Below, piece after piece: positions 33,548-45,338 of a stretch of 64,000 bases of DNA. A program made the position numbers and the translations under genes. The first letter of the stretch is position 1. Each line of letters begins with the position of its first letter. Source of the DNA: Mangifera indica (lineage: Eukaryota; Streptophyta; Magnoliopsida; Sapindales; Anacardiaceae). The stretch is taken from NCBI RefSeq assembly GCF_011075055.1, contig NC_058153.1:9362001-9426000 (forward strand), in the 5' to 3' direction. The notes beneath the pieces were generated by a model. That model worked only from the letters and a program-made list of their open reading frames with translations, made no database searches and was not told where the DNA came from.

Positions 33548-35623
33548 TATAAGGATTTGGCGATCTTTGGCAAGGAAATAACAATTTAAAAATTCATTAA
33601 ATAATGCAGACATACCATAAAACCCTATTTTGGATCATTCTCGTACTGTGATCAATTCATAAACATGTTGTAACACATATAAGATGTCAGTAAGATATAC
33701 TTGTGCAAGCTGTTCCTTCATCTTTCTTTGATGGAAAGAAGTTGGGCTTTCAGAACCAATCATAGGTCTACTCCTTGGTATCCACACAAAGCAACAATAG
33801 TGGAGGTTTGATTGTGTTTAAGGCTTGTTAGAACATGAAGGTAGTCTTATGGTGAAAGGGATGGAAAGTTTCCTCTCAATGGCTAGGGTTATATATAAAA
33901 TAAAACATTATATTTTTTAAAGCGAAAGGTGTACATAAATATACACAAACACATGTCCCACTCGAGACTTGTGCATGTCCTGGGCGACTCTTCCATGAAT
34001 ACTCAGAATGCCTATAGGTTCCGAGCAGACACCAATTAGGTGGGAATCGTCCAACCCATGCATGTACATATAAAACTTATGGAAGCTGCATATTTGGTCA
34101 ACACGTTAATATGTATATTCCCTAATTAATATCCTTATCAATTCTCCTATGATTTTTGGCATTCAACCTAAAATCATAGGATTATGGCATTAATGAATAT
34201 AGGATAAAATTTTATCATCATCCTAATTTGAATTTCAAATTAGGTGATGTGAATTTGAGTTAATTCAACTTAGTCTTGTCAATTCTTGCATATACACCAA
34301 TAACACAAGATTATTACACTAAGATCCAAAAATACAATAAAATATAGTTTAGGTTCACAAATCTTTCCAAGACTCTAAATCATCCATTCAAAATATGGAT
34401 CGAATTAAACTTAGACAATCCTTACACTTCCAAAGTTCATCAACTCCTTTTGTATGTAACCTACAGACTCTCCATTAAGTTGGCAGTGATCAGATTTGTG
34501 ACAGGCTTTTAACCTGACATCTATCTTGACATAGATCAAGATTAACCTCTAGTAAGATATCATAATCACCCAATTAGTAAAGGTCAGCATATGACTTCTT
34601 TTACTTGTTAATGATATGGTTACTCGTACAATTGATCCATTCGTCATACAATATCTCTTCAAGGTTAAGGTATAGATTAAATGTCTCCCATAAAGCTCCA
34701 CCGATTACATAGATTGATTTTTGTCAACCTCATATATTATTGAATCAAGTATCAACTCAATCCCACTATGGCCACATATTTAATTGGCCATTGATACCAT
34801 AACTGAGATATCAACTTTCATACTTGAGAGTGACAAATGTTTTATTGATCCACCATAGCCTTCGTATAGATCTCAATATGACAAATCATCATTTTCTAAT
34901 TATCCTCTGACTAGACTACATTGAGTTGGTGTCAAACCGTATCGATTCTTATACAAGACTATTCAGTAACCTAAAGTCTAAGGATCACATGTACATTCGT
35001 TACTAAGCGGATATTTTCCATCAACATTGAAGTAATCATCTATATAAAATCCTCTTAGCAAGTTAGTCTGGTGGACACGTCTATATTGTATACACATGTA
35101 TAGTAGCAAGTTATCAATAAACAACTCTAACATATGAGAATTCTTATACAAGACTATTCAGTAACCTGAAGTCTAAAGATCACATGTACCTACGTTACCA
35201 AGAGGATATTTTCTATCGACATTGGAGTAATTATCCATATAAAATCCTCTTAGCAAGTTAGTTTGGTGGACACGTCTACATCGTGTACCCATGTGTTGTA
35301 GTTAGTTGTCAATAAACAACTCTAACATATGAGAATTATTATCATCTTTCAATGAGGTTATTTAACACTATGATAACTCTATCACTATTACAGTGCCCTT
35401 TATCATGGTTATATTAGAATTAAGAACATTTTAAGAAAAACCACCTAATGTGCACAAAGGATTCTGACGATCAGGTGTCAAACCTTTATTTTCTCGTTAC
35501 ACTTCAACTATTTTTAGAATAATTATCTATTTTAAATAATATAAATGTCATTTTATTAATTAAATCTCAAAGATTACATCAAATATCAATTGTGACGATT
35601 GATTTTAGGACACTATCCTAACA
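33548..35623 (-). repeat. 5' LTR of copia-5
   Basis: Homologous to 27225-29075. In sense it starts TGTTAGGATAGTGTCC at 35623. About 225 bp longer than its partner, mainly because of a tandem duplication with a 195-bp period (34945-35139 and 35140-35334). Confidence 0.85.
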
Positions 35624-35628
35624 ACCTT

Positions 35629-35862
35629 CACTTCACAACCTTTTTAAAACCATTACAACTTACAAAGTTTAAGATGTTCCTCTAACTTCAAATTTAATTA
35701 ATTTATTCACCATAGTTATAAAAGCTACATTCTTAAAACTTCGCTTACCAATAATCACTACACATACCTTCCATTTTAATGTGTACTTCATATGAAAAAT
35801 ATTGTTCCTCAACCCCAATTCATCTTTTATCATATTAGCATTCAATTATCTTCGAACAAGTA
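35629..35862 (-). pseudogene. Gypsy protease remnant between two copia insertions
   Basis: Read leftward with frame changes, it gives EGMCSVIIGKRSFKNVAFI-like residues followed by MVNKLIKFEVRG. This matches the CSLIIDGGSCTNVAS...LVEKL protease core of plant gypsy polyproteins. The catalytic Asp position is not preserved (Lys/Arg in its place). It joins the gag piece at 45339 on the right and the protease end at 27219 on the left. Confidence 0.65.
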
Positions 35863-35867
35863 AAGAC

Positions 35868-37492
35868 TATTAGAATATGCCCTAAAAACCAATCGCTTTA
35901 ATTGGTTTTAAGGGTTGTATATCTTATATATACATTATTAATAAAAGAAGAGTTCTGTCATACTTCACATGTTTTCTATGTCACTTTTATATCTATGTTG
36001 TAGTTGTACATTACATCCATATTAACTACATGCATACAACATGTGAGAGGTCCCGATGAGTTTTAATAAACATCATCAAATCGTTCCCTACATAGGCAAT
36101 CTATTTGGGCAATAGTATTGCATAGTGGGTGTGTGCTATATCACCACAGTATATCAATGGATGATATTAGGCATGGTGGATATACACATGGGTAAACAAT
36201 GAAACCATTTGATGGTTAGAGAACTGATCAAAGGTTATTCTATTTTATTGTTTATCGAACGTGACTGCTGAATGATGATCACATGGGCATTAATATGTAG
36301 TCAATGATACATCGTGAATCATACTAGTGTATAGATCCTTTGACTTGAGATATCACAGTTGTGCTTCGTTCCGGATCGTATGGTTCATATGGTATATACC
36401 ACGAGGCTAATCATGTCTCGTTCAGAAGCCGTTTTGATCATATGTTGCTTGAGCGAGAGGACAAGTGATGATCATACAAGGATCTGTCAGTTCGACTACT
36501 CCCGAGTTTTCATACGAATATCGAGAAATATGAAAATCTAAAACACTGGCTAGTGTAGATAAAAGACCACAAGAAAAGAGTTTCAATGTGGCACGTTATA
36601 ATGTATTATTTGATATTCGAAAAGATTAAATATTGGATTTTGACATTCCATGAATCCAAGTTTAATCGGGATGTAATGACGAAGGGATTGGATTACATGA
36701 TAAGTGTGAGTAAGAAAGGTTCATTTGATATTATGTGAAGCTTGTATTTCATTGTGATGTAGGGGTCATGGGACATTGCTAGATGATACCACATGATCAG
36801 TGGGAGCTTCATTTTGTAGCGGAAAATGAAGTATATCGGTTAACAACAGTTTTAGGTTATATAATGATATAATGAAATGTATCGTCCGATATGGGGCCCA
36901 TGGCTATGTCACTATGAACCTTGAAGGTCACACCTATATTTCAAGGAAGAAAATGGTGTTATGAAGCTGAAAAATATTTATCCATGGTTGGCTAGCACTT
37001 TCCGAGGATAAAAATTATGCTTTTCGAATAAGATTCGGAAAAGGGGCAAAATTGTCATTTTACACCTTTTAAATTGTTTAGAAAGTTAAAATGATTAATT
37101 TTGGACACAAATGACTTAACATGTGTCAAATTCTCATTTCTCTTATTTATCAACCAATGAGAATTAAGCATGTGTTTTAACTTGATAATTATCAAGTTTT
37201 AATGCAATAATGTGAGAGAATAAAGAAAAATACACATTTTTCTTTTCTTCTTCTTCTTTGCCGGGAAAAGCTTCTCCTTTCTTCCATTTTTCTTCCTTGA
37301 ATGGTGTAAGTCAAGAGATCACTTATTTTAGTGATTCAAGCTTTCAAACTTCAAATCAAATTACAAGGTACAAAGTAGTTTACATGTTTATATATTTTAT
37401 TTCTTGAAAAACCATGTAAACTTTTCAATACCATTGTTACATATGATGTGAACATAAATTAAAAATTTTAATTTTCTTGCCAAAATCCTTCA
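35868..37492 (+). repeat. 5' LTR of copia-6
   Basis: Starts TATTAGAATATGCCC, with the first G of the expected TG terminus mutated to A, and ends CCAAAATCCTTCA directly before the primer-binding site. It contains an inverted AACCAATCGC...TTAATTGGTT near its start and a 60-codon ORF (36359-36541) that is also present in the other LTR. Confidence 0.95.
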
Positions 37493-37494
37493 AA

Positions 37495-37506
37495 TGGTAT
37501 CAGAGC
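37495..37506 (+). other. Primer-binding site of copia-6
   Basis: TGGTATCAGAGC, the intact plant copia site for initiator tRNA-Met, lies two bases after the 5' LTR. Confidence 0.95.
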
Positions 37507-39013
37507 AAGAGTTTGATCCTTGAATGACAAGAACATGCCATAATTTTAGGTGTTTGGAAGTGTTAGTGATTAAAACCTAAGCTATAATTTTTGTTATATG
37601 TGATTAGTTTAAACCAAGTGTACATATGTTATTAAGAATGTCTTAATAGCATTGGAGAAGCTTTAAATTGTTGAAATTGTGTTGGATAATTTTTGACATA
37701 ATTAAAATTAAAAAAAAAAAACCCTAATTTTAGAAATTTGGGTGATTTTTAAATTAATGGTTTACTCATGATTTATATATGATTGTCATGATATACATAT
37801 GAATTTTAATCTTGACTTTGCATGGGAATGCGTTTTTTTTAAGAAACTTAGTTTGTGAGACTTGGTGAAGGGCATGAACAAATTGACATAATTTCCATGT
37901 GTTTGGTTGATAGAAATAACATTCAATGTTGATTGAATTGTTATTAATTCCTTAAACTAGTGCTTGACTTGGTGATTGAGAATTGAATTCTTAATAGCTT
38001 GGATTGGATAAATTACTTTATGAGTAACCATATTCATGCTTGAATAATGATTATATGGTGAGATGGATTATGTTTGAGTGATAAATGATTCATATATGTC
38101 ATGATTTGGTGAAATGCATGACACTTGTGAATTTGGCTCATATTAGGCATGTGTTATGTATTTATATTACAATTTGTCATTCTAAAATCTATTTATGTTT
38201 AAGTATGAATTGAATCATGGTTAGTGAGATTTTGGTGTACTTGGTATGTGTTTTGGAAACATTAAGAATTAGGGTTTCATGGTTGGTTTCAAGAAAAATG
38301 CAATATAGAATTTTGGTTTAAATTACTTTGTTTACTTGTTATGGTTTGATCTTGTAGACACCAAACATTGGATGTGTTTGTATCTTAGCAAACTTGAATA
38401 AAAAACATGAAATATGGTAAATTATTTGTTAAGTTTACCAAATTACAAATTTAATTTCTATATTTGAATGTTTGACTATGATGTTACAAATATTAATATG
38501 ATGTCTAAAATGTCATGTCATTAAAGGTAAATATGATAGTATTAATGTGTGACATGTGTATGCTATATATATGAGACATTGTGACATGGTACATATCATG
38601 CTTCTAGATGCTTAATATTATGTATGCTAGATTGAAATGGACTTAACATATTGGATGTGTTTGTTGTCTTAGATACATAAATAAAAACTCAAGTTTGCTA
38701 ATCTAAGATTAAATTATAAGATATTGGATGTCTTATATGCAAGATCAACCTAATGTACATTTTAGATATGTGATATGCTAAGTTGTATGAAAATATGATT
38801 TCTTTTGATTATTGAATAATATAGTTGATATGTGTTCAATAGCATGCCTAAGTTTTATGTTTTATGTTATCATGTAATTTATTTATAGCATATAACACAT
38901 AGTTTTGTGTTTTAGAGAACTAAAACTTTTAGGCATGAAATATTCTTACAATACCATTTAGGATATTAGAAAAGTTTTCAAATGGCATAAATTGTAAGAA
39001 TATGGTTTAGTAA

Positions 39014-39070
39014 TATGTCTTGGGTGACAAATACGTATCCAAAGATATATACTAGACTACCCAAGATATA
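39014..39070 (+). other. Leader hairpin H0
   Basis: Arms TATGTCTTGGGT (39014-39025) and ACCCAAGATATA (39059-39070) pair over 12 bp with one G-U. The loop is 33 nt and does not carry the repeated motif of the following four hairpins. Confidence 0.6.
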
Positions 39071-39156
39071 AAATGACTCTTATTAATAATAATAAAATCT
39101 TCCCTAAATTTTCAATATCAAATTCGAGCCTTCCATTGTGGGTTGATTAGGGTTAC

Positions 39157-39477
39157 GTCATAGGGCTAGAAATCCTAGATTTCTATTATGTGACGGATAC
39201 TATGTCATATGACATAAAATTAGTCGATTGGTGTCTAGAGTATTATTTCTGTCATTCTCTAGATTCTATTATGTGTGGGAGTGATGGGGTATTATATCTG
39301 GAAAGCACGATGGGTTGAATTTGACTAGTTTAGAGTGCTTAGATCTATTATGTGCGGTGCTCAAAGCTAGAGGCTCATATGAATCATAGCTTGCATTTAG
39401 AATGTAAAAGGAAATCGATTCCTACTTATTGAGCTTGACGGACTTAGATCTATTATGTGCGGTTTGTCAAGTTTAAT
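39157..39477 (+). ncRNA. Four consecutive hairpins with a shared apical loop in the copia-6 leader
   Basis: M1: arms 39157-39175 and 39195-39213, loop TAGATTTCTATTATGTGAC. M2: arms 39252-39259 and 39278-39284 with one bulge, loop TAGATTCTATTATGTGTG. M3: 14-nt arms 39325-39338 and 39357-39370 (one mismatch, three G-U), loop TTAGATCTATTATGTGCG. M4: 16-nt arms 39428-39443 and 39462-39477 (four G-U), same loop as M3. The stems differ in sequence from one hairpin to the next, yet each still pairs around the conserved loop. M1 pairs less well than the others. This is a structural element within the retrotransposon RNA, not a known ncRNA gene. Confidence 0.6.
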
Positions 39478-39648
39478 AAGAATTTGATTCCCCACTAGAA
39501 AGTGATCCAATGAACTTTCCAAATCTTCAACCAGGGAAGTATAAGATTTGAATAAAATAGTGGGAGCTAATAAGATTAGGTTTATTGGTAATTTCTAATG
39601 AATTTGTTATTTCTTGCAGCATTCTCTCTTGTGATCTAGAATCTTAAA

Positions 39649-40581
39649 ATGTCAACAGCAAACAATATACTCCTGAAATTGATGGACTCGCATGTGCTTA
39701 TTGGTCCAAATTTTAAGGATTGGCTGAGAAATCTGACTATTGTTCTTAATCTTGAAAAGTCAGCTTATGTCTTGGAGGCACCTTTACCAATAATAGTGGA
39801 CCCTGATGCCTCTGAGACAGAGCAAAGGGCTTATGCTGAATGGGTAGATGCTGACTTATGAGTTCGCAGTTATATGCTGGCATTAATGAACTCTGAACTT
39901 CAAACTCGGTTTGAGAACGTGAAGAGTGCGTATGAAATTATCACTACTTTAAGACAATTATATAGTGAAAATGCTCGAGTGAAGGAATATAATTTGATGA
40001 CTTCACTATTCAGCATGTGGCTTAGGGAGGGTATTTCCCCAGATGATCATGTTATTAAAATGATTAATAAGACTGGGGAGTTATAAGTTATGGGCACAGA
40101 TTTGCCGCATAATATTCGGGTGAGTTTGATTCTCCATTCATTCCCTCCAACTTTTAAGCCGTTTATTACAAATTATAATCTCAATAGGATTGAGCGCACT
40201 CTCCCTGATCTTCTCAATGATATTCAAGAATTTTATAATAATGAGAAGAAAGGGAAAACACCAACTGAGTTGCTAGCTACTTTTGCCACGAGAGGCAAAA
40301 AAAGGCAAGCTCAAAAGCCTTGGTGGAGAGGTTCACAGATGGGATCTGGTGGACCAAAAGTACAAAGAAAGGGTTTTAAGAAAACCACTACCAGACCTTC
40401 TAGGATGAAGGGTTTTGGCATTTGGGCATCACGTTCTCAGCCTCCACGACCATCTGTTCCACAGAAAGAAAAGAAGCAGGAGAAGAGCAATTGTTTTTAT
40501 TGCAACCAAGAGGGGTATTGGAAGAGGAACTGTCCCCTATACCTTGATGATCTGAGAAAAAGAAAAACAGGTACATATTAG
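39649..40581 (+). pseudogene. Copia-6 Gag region
   Basis: The ATG at 39649 starts a copia Gag: SHVLIGPNFKDWLRNLTIVL, a UBN2-type core (YEIITTLRQLYSENARVKEY) and a basic region. A zinc knuckle follows with C-F-Y-C-N-Q-E-G-Y-W-K-R-N-C, in which the usual His is Tyr (CAT to TAT). In-frame stops occur at 39859, 40084 and 40579. Gag packages the element RNA in cytoplasmic particles. Confidence 0.9.
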
Positions 40582-43500
40582 TGTTATGTAATTGAATTTG
40601 AATTAAATGTTAATTCAAACATTGATTCCTAGATATTAGATTCTGCTGCAACTTCACATGTTTGTGCTTGTTTACAACATCTGCAGAATAGTTCTGCCTT
40701 GAGACGTGATGAGATCACACTGACACTGGCTGATGGGACACGAGTTTCCACAAAGGCTATAGGTGTATGTAATGTATAGTTACCTACTAGGCATGTAATG
40801 ACTTTATATAAAACTTTGTATTTTGCTAATGCCACCAGGAATATCATCTCTATTCCAGTTTTGTGTAAAAATGGTTATCAATTTACCTTTAATGGAAATG
40901 AATGTCTAATTTATTTTGGGAATAGAATAGTAGGAAATGCTATCAATACAAATGGTTTGTATGTGGTAGAGCTTGATTTACATAGCACTATATATTCAAA
41001 GTCATCTAAAAGAACTAAGGATCATATAAATCCAATAGTTCTATGGCATCACAGATTTGGTCATATTGGAGAGGATCGGATTCGACAATTAGGAGAAAGT
41101 GGACTTTTAGGTTCATTGGGTTCAGAACCCTATCCTACTTGTGAATCTTGTCTTCGAGGAAAAATGATCAAACTTCCGTTTAAGAATAAAGGGGAGCGAG
41201 CCAAAAATATATTAGAGTTGATACACACTGATGTGTGTGGCCCCTTTAATGAAATAGCCCGAGGAGGTTTTTCATACTTCATTACCTTTATCGATGATTA
41301 TTCTCAATATGGGTATTTGTATTTAATGAAATACAAATCTGAAGCTTTTGAAAAGTTCAAAGAGTTTCAAAAGGAAGTGGAAAACCAGACTGGAAAGAAT
41401 ATTAAAGCTTTACGTTCAGATCGTGGAGGTGAATACTTGAGTACAGAATTCTAGGAGTTTCTAAAAGACAAAGGAATACTATCTCAGTTGACTCTGTCAT
41501 TCACACCACAACATAATGGTGTGTCTAAACGGAGAAATTGTACTTTATTAGATATGGTACGATCTATGATGAGTTTTACTGATTTGTCAGTTTATTTATG
41601 GGGATATGCTCTTCAGACAGCACTACATGTGTTGAATAAAGCACCATCAAAGTCCATTCAAAAGACACCATACGAATTATGGTATAACAGGCTTCCAAGT
41701 GTAAACTACCTGAAAATCTGAGGATGTCCTGCATTTGTCAAAGTGGTTAGAACTGATAAATTGGAGTCTCAAGCAGAAAAAGGTCGGTTTATCGGGTATC
41801 CAAAAGAAAGTTTAGGATATTATTTCTACTTTTACTATGATCAAAGAATTATGGTCAGTAGAAATGCACATTTTCTTGAGAAAGAGTTCTTAGAGGAAGG
41901 TGGTGTATGAAGGAAAATTGTGCTCGAAGAAGAGTCTAGAGAGCCAGTAACCGAGCCTATTCAGGTAAATCCTCCAGGTATACAATCACCTATACCAACT
42001 ACAACGGCTTAAATAAGAAAATCTGCTAGAGTGTCTCGACCTCCCGAGAGATATGGATTTCTGACAGAAGAAGATTTTGAATCTCTTCTAATGGGAGAAA
42101 CTGAACATCTAGAGGATCCAAAAACTTACCAAGAGGCAACATTGGATATTGACTCCAGTAGATGGCTAGAGGCAATAAATTCAGAAATTGAATCTATGAA
42201 TGTTAATCAAGTATGGACGCTCGTTGATCCACCTGATGGAATAGTTCCGATCGGATGTAAATAGATCTTCAAGAGAAAAATTGGCAAGGATGGAAAAGTT
42301 GAAACTTATAAAGCTCGATTGGTAACTAAAGGTTATACTAAAAAACAAGGGTTGGATTATGAGGAGACCTTTTCACCAGTCGCGATGCTTAAATCCATCA
42401 AAATTCTCCTAGCCATCGCAGCACACTATGATTATGAGATATGGCAGATGGATGTTAAAATTGCTTTTCTCAATGGGTATATTGAGGAAAATATCTATAT
42501 GGAGCAACCAATCGGTTTTGTATCCGCTACCGAGAGGCATAAAGTGTGCAAACTACATCGATCTATATATGGATTAAAACAAGCTTCAAGAAGCTGGAAT
42601 ATCCGATTTGATGAAACAATTCGAGTATTTGGTTTTATTAAAAATCTGGATGAGCCGTGTGTTTATAAATTGGATAGGGATAAAATTGTCGTTTTCCTAG
42701 TCTTGTATGTAGATGACATATTATTGATTGGAAACGACATTGGCACTATGATTGACATTAAGCTATGGCTAGCGAAATCTTTTTCCATGAAGGATCTTGG
42801 AGAAGCAACCTATATTTTAGGTATTTGTATCTATAGAGATAGAGCGAAAGGATTAATAGGTTTATCTCAAAAGTTGTACATAAAGAAAGTGTTGAAATGC
42901 TTTAACATGCAAGACTCTAAGAGAGGTCTACTACCATTTCCTCATGGAACATATCTATCAAAAGATATGTGTCCAAAGAGTGATGAGGAACGACAACGAA
43001 TGTGTGAGGTGCCATATGCTTCGGCAGTAGGTAGTCTCATGTATGCCATGTTATGTACACGACCAGACATTACTTTTGCAGTTAGTGCAGTAAGCAAATA
43101 TCAGTCAAATCTTGGAGAAAGACACTGGACAGCAGTAAAAGCCATCCTGAAGTATTTAAGAAGGACCAAGGAGTTGATACTAGGTTATGGGGGTTCAGAG
43201 TTGACACTCAAAGGATACTCAGATTTTGATTTTCAGTTGGATGTAGATGATAGAAAGTCTACGTCTATATTTATTTTTATTTGTAATGGAGATGTAGTCA
43301 GTTGGAAAAGTGTCAAACAATCGACTACTACAGACTCTACTACAAAAGCTGAGTATATTGCCGCTTCAGAAGTTGCAAAAGAGGCTGTTTGGATGCATAA
43401 ATTCGCCACAGAGTTGGGCGTGGTTCCTCAGATGAGTCACCCAGTAATTCTATTCTGTGACAATACTGGTGCCATTGCACAGGCAAAGGAACCAAGAGCG

Positions 43501-43692
43501 CATCAAAAGTCAAAACATGTTCAATGAAAATATCACATCTTGAGAGAATTCGTTGGAGCTGGAGATATTGTCATTCAAAAGATTGCTTCGGCAGACAATC
43601 TTGCAGATCCACTAACTAAAGCACTGACGCAAAAACTGTTGGACCAACATCTAGAGAGGATGGGCATTAGGTACTACAGCGATTGGCTTTAG
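40582..43692 (+). pseudogene. Copia-6 Pol region (protease, integrase, RT, RNase H)
   Basis: Protease: ILDSAATSHVC (near 40636). Integrase: the HHCC finger WHHRFGHIGEDRIRQL and CESCLRGK (41044-41165), then the catalytic core with IHTDVCGPF, FIDDYSQYGY and LRSDRGGEY. RT: WLEAINSEIESMNVNQVWTL (near 42160), YTKKQGLDYEETFSPVA (42334), QMDVKIAFLNGYIEENIYM and VLYVDDILLIGND, with an intact Y-V-D-D box. RNase H: YSDFDFQLD, TKAEYIAASEVAKEAVWM, LFCDNTGAIAQAKEP and ADPLTKAL, ending at 43690-43692. In-frame stops fall at about 40630, 40777, 41452, 41719, 41908, 42010, 42262 and 43525. Domains are otherwise colinear, with no frameshifts seen. Protein-level mobility would need another copy. Confidence 0.92.
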
Positions 43693-43708
43693 TGCAAGTG
43701 AGAGTTTT

Positions 43709-45333
43709 TGTTAGAATATGCCCTAAAAACCAATCGCTTTAATTGGTTTTAAGAGTTGTATATCTTGTATATACATTATTAATAAAAGAAAAGTTCTGTC
43801 ATACTTCACATGTTTTCTATGTCACTTTTATATCTATGTTGTAGTTGTACATTACATTCATATTAACTACATGCATACAACATGTGAGAGGTCCCGATGA
43901 GTTTTAATAAACGTCATCAAATCGTTCCCTACATAGGCAATCTATTTGGGCAATAGTATTGCATAGTGGGTGTGTGCTATATCACCACAGTATATCAATG
44001 GATGATATTAGGCATGGTGGATATACACATAGGTAAACAATGAAACCATTTGATGGTTAGAGAACTGATCAAAGGTTATTCTATTTTATTGTTTATCGAA
44101 CGTGACCGCTGAACGATGATCACATGGGCATTAATATGTAGTCAATGATACATCGTGAATCATACTAGTGTATAGATCCTTTGACTTGAGATATCACAGT
44201 TGTGCTTCGTTCCGAAACGTATGGTTCATATGGTGTATACCACGAGGCTAATCATGTCTCGTTCAGAAGCCGTTTTGATCATATGTTGCTTGAGCGAGAG
44301 GACAAGTGATGATCATACAAGGATCCGTCAGCTCGACTGCTCCCGAGTTTTCATACGAATATCGAGAAATATGAAAATCTAAAACACTGGCCAGTGTAGA
44401 TAAAAGACCACAAGAAAAGAGTTTCAATGTGGCACGTTATAATGTATTATTTGATATTCGAAAAGATTAAATATTGGATTTTGACATTCCATGAATCCAA
44501 GTTTAATCGGGATGTAATGACGAAGGGATTGGACTACATGGTAAGTGTGAGTAAGAAAGGTTCATTTGATATTATGTGAAGCTTGTATTTCATTGTGATG
44601 TAGGGGTCATGGGACATTGCTAGATGATACCACATGATCAGTGGGAGCTTCATTTTGTAGCGGAAAATGAAGTATATCGGTTAACGACAGTTTTAGGTTA
44701 TATAATGATATAATGAAATGTATCGTCCGATATGGGGCCCACGGCTATGTCACTATGAACCTTGAAGGTCACACCTATATTTCAAGGAAGAAAATGGTGT
44801 TATGAAGCTGAAAATATTTATCCATGGTTGGCTAGCACTTTCCGAGGATAAAAATTATGCTTTTTGAATAAGATTCGGAAAAGGGGCAAAATTGTCATTT
44901 TACACCTTTTAAATTGTTTAGAAAGTTAAAATGATTAATTTTGGACACAAATGACTTAACATGTGTCAAATTCTCATTTCTCTTATTTATCAACCAATGA
45001 GAATTAAGCATGTGTTTTAACTTGATAATTATCAAGTTTTAATGCAATAAATGTGAGAGAATAAAGAAAAATACACATTTTTCTTTTCTTCTTCTTCTTT
45101 GCCGGGAAAAGCTTCTCCTTTCTTCCATTTTTCTTCCTTGAATGGTGTAAGTCAATCGATCACTTATTTTAGTGATTCAAGCTTCCAAACTTCAAATCAA
45201 ATTACAAGGTACAAAGTAGTTTACATGTTTATATATTTTATTTCTTGAAAAACCATGTAAACTTTTCAATACCATTGTTACATATGATGTGAACATAAAT
45301 TAAAAATTTTAATTTTCTTGCCAAAATCCTTCA
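43709..45333 (+). repeat. 3' LTR of copia-6
   Basis: Starts TGTTAGAATATGCCC after GTGAGAGTTTT and ends CCAAAATCCTTCA. The length, 1,625 bp, equals that of the 5' LTR. Most of the visible differences from it are transitions. Confidence 0.95.
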
Positions 45334-45338
45334 AAGAC

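Larger units (their letters stand above)
27220..35628 (-). mobile_element. Copia-5, full-length old copia with TSD ACCTT
   Basis: Identical 5-bp repeats ACCTT (27220-27224 and 35624-35628) bound an 8.4-kb element (27225-35623) with two LTRs, a primer-binding site, a polypurine tract and decayed gag-pol in the expected minus-strand order. It sits inside the gypsy protease. The two LTRs are clearly diverged and differ in length (1851 and 2076 bp), so it inserted long before copia-6. Confidence 0.9.
37507..39648 (+). other. Long structured leader of copia-6
   Basis: A 2.1-kb untranslated, AT-rich leader between the primer-binding site and gag. Its last ~650 bp contain a series of hairpins, described separately. 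The first ~1.5 kb show no coding signal. In a copia transcript this part is expected to carry the signals for dimerisation, packaging or translation start, but which of these applies here is unknown. Confidence 0.7.
35863..45338 (+). mobile_element. Copia-6, young full-length copia with TSD AAGAC
   Basis: AAGAC occurs at 35863-35867 and 45334-45338. Between them lies a complete 9,466-bp element: two 1,625-bp LTRs, primer-binding site, a 2.1-kb leader, gag-pol in the order Gag, protease, integrase, RT, RNase H, and a purine-rich 3' junction. By eye the LTRs differ at about 25 positions plus two compensating 1-bp indels (about 1.5 percent), so insertion was recent. The coding region nevertheless has about 11 in-frame stops. 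It lies inside the gypsy gag/protease region. Confidence 0.95.

Noticed and set aside
36359..36541. 60-codon ORF in the copia-6 5' LTR, also present at 44200-44382 in the 3' LTR
   Set aside because: Its presence in both copies follows from LTR duplication, not from protein selection. It has no recognisable domain, and several LTR differences fall inside it as amino-acid changes.
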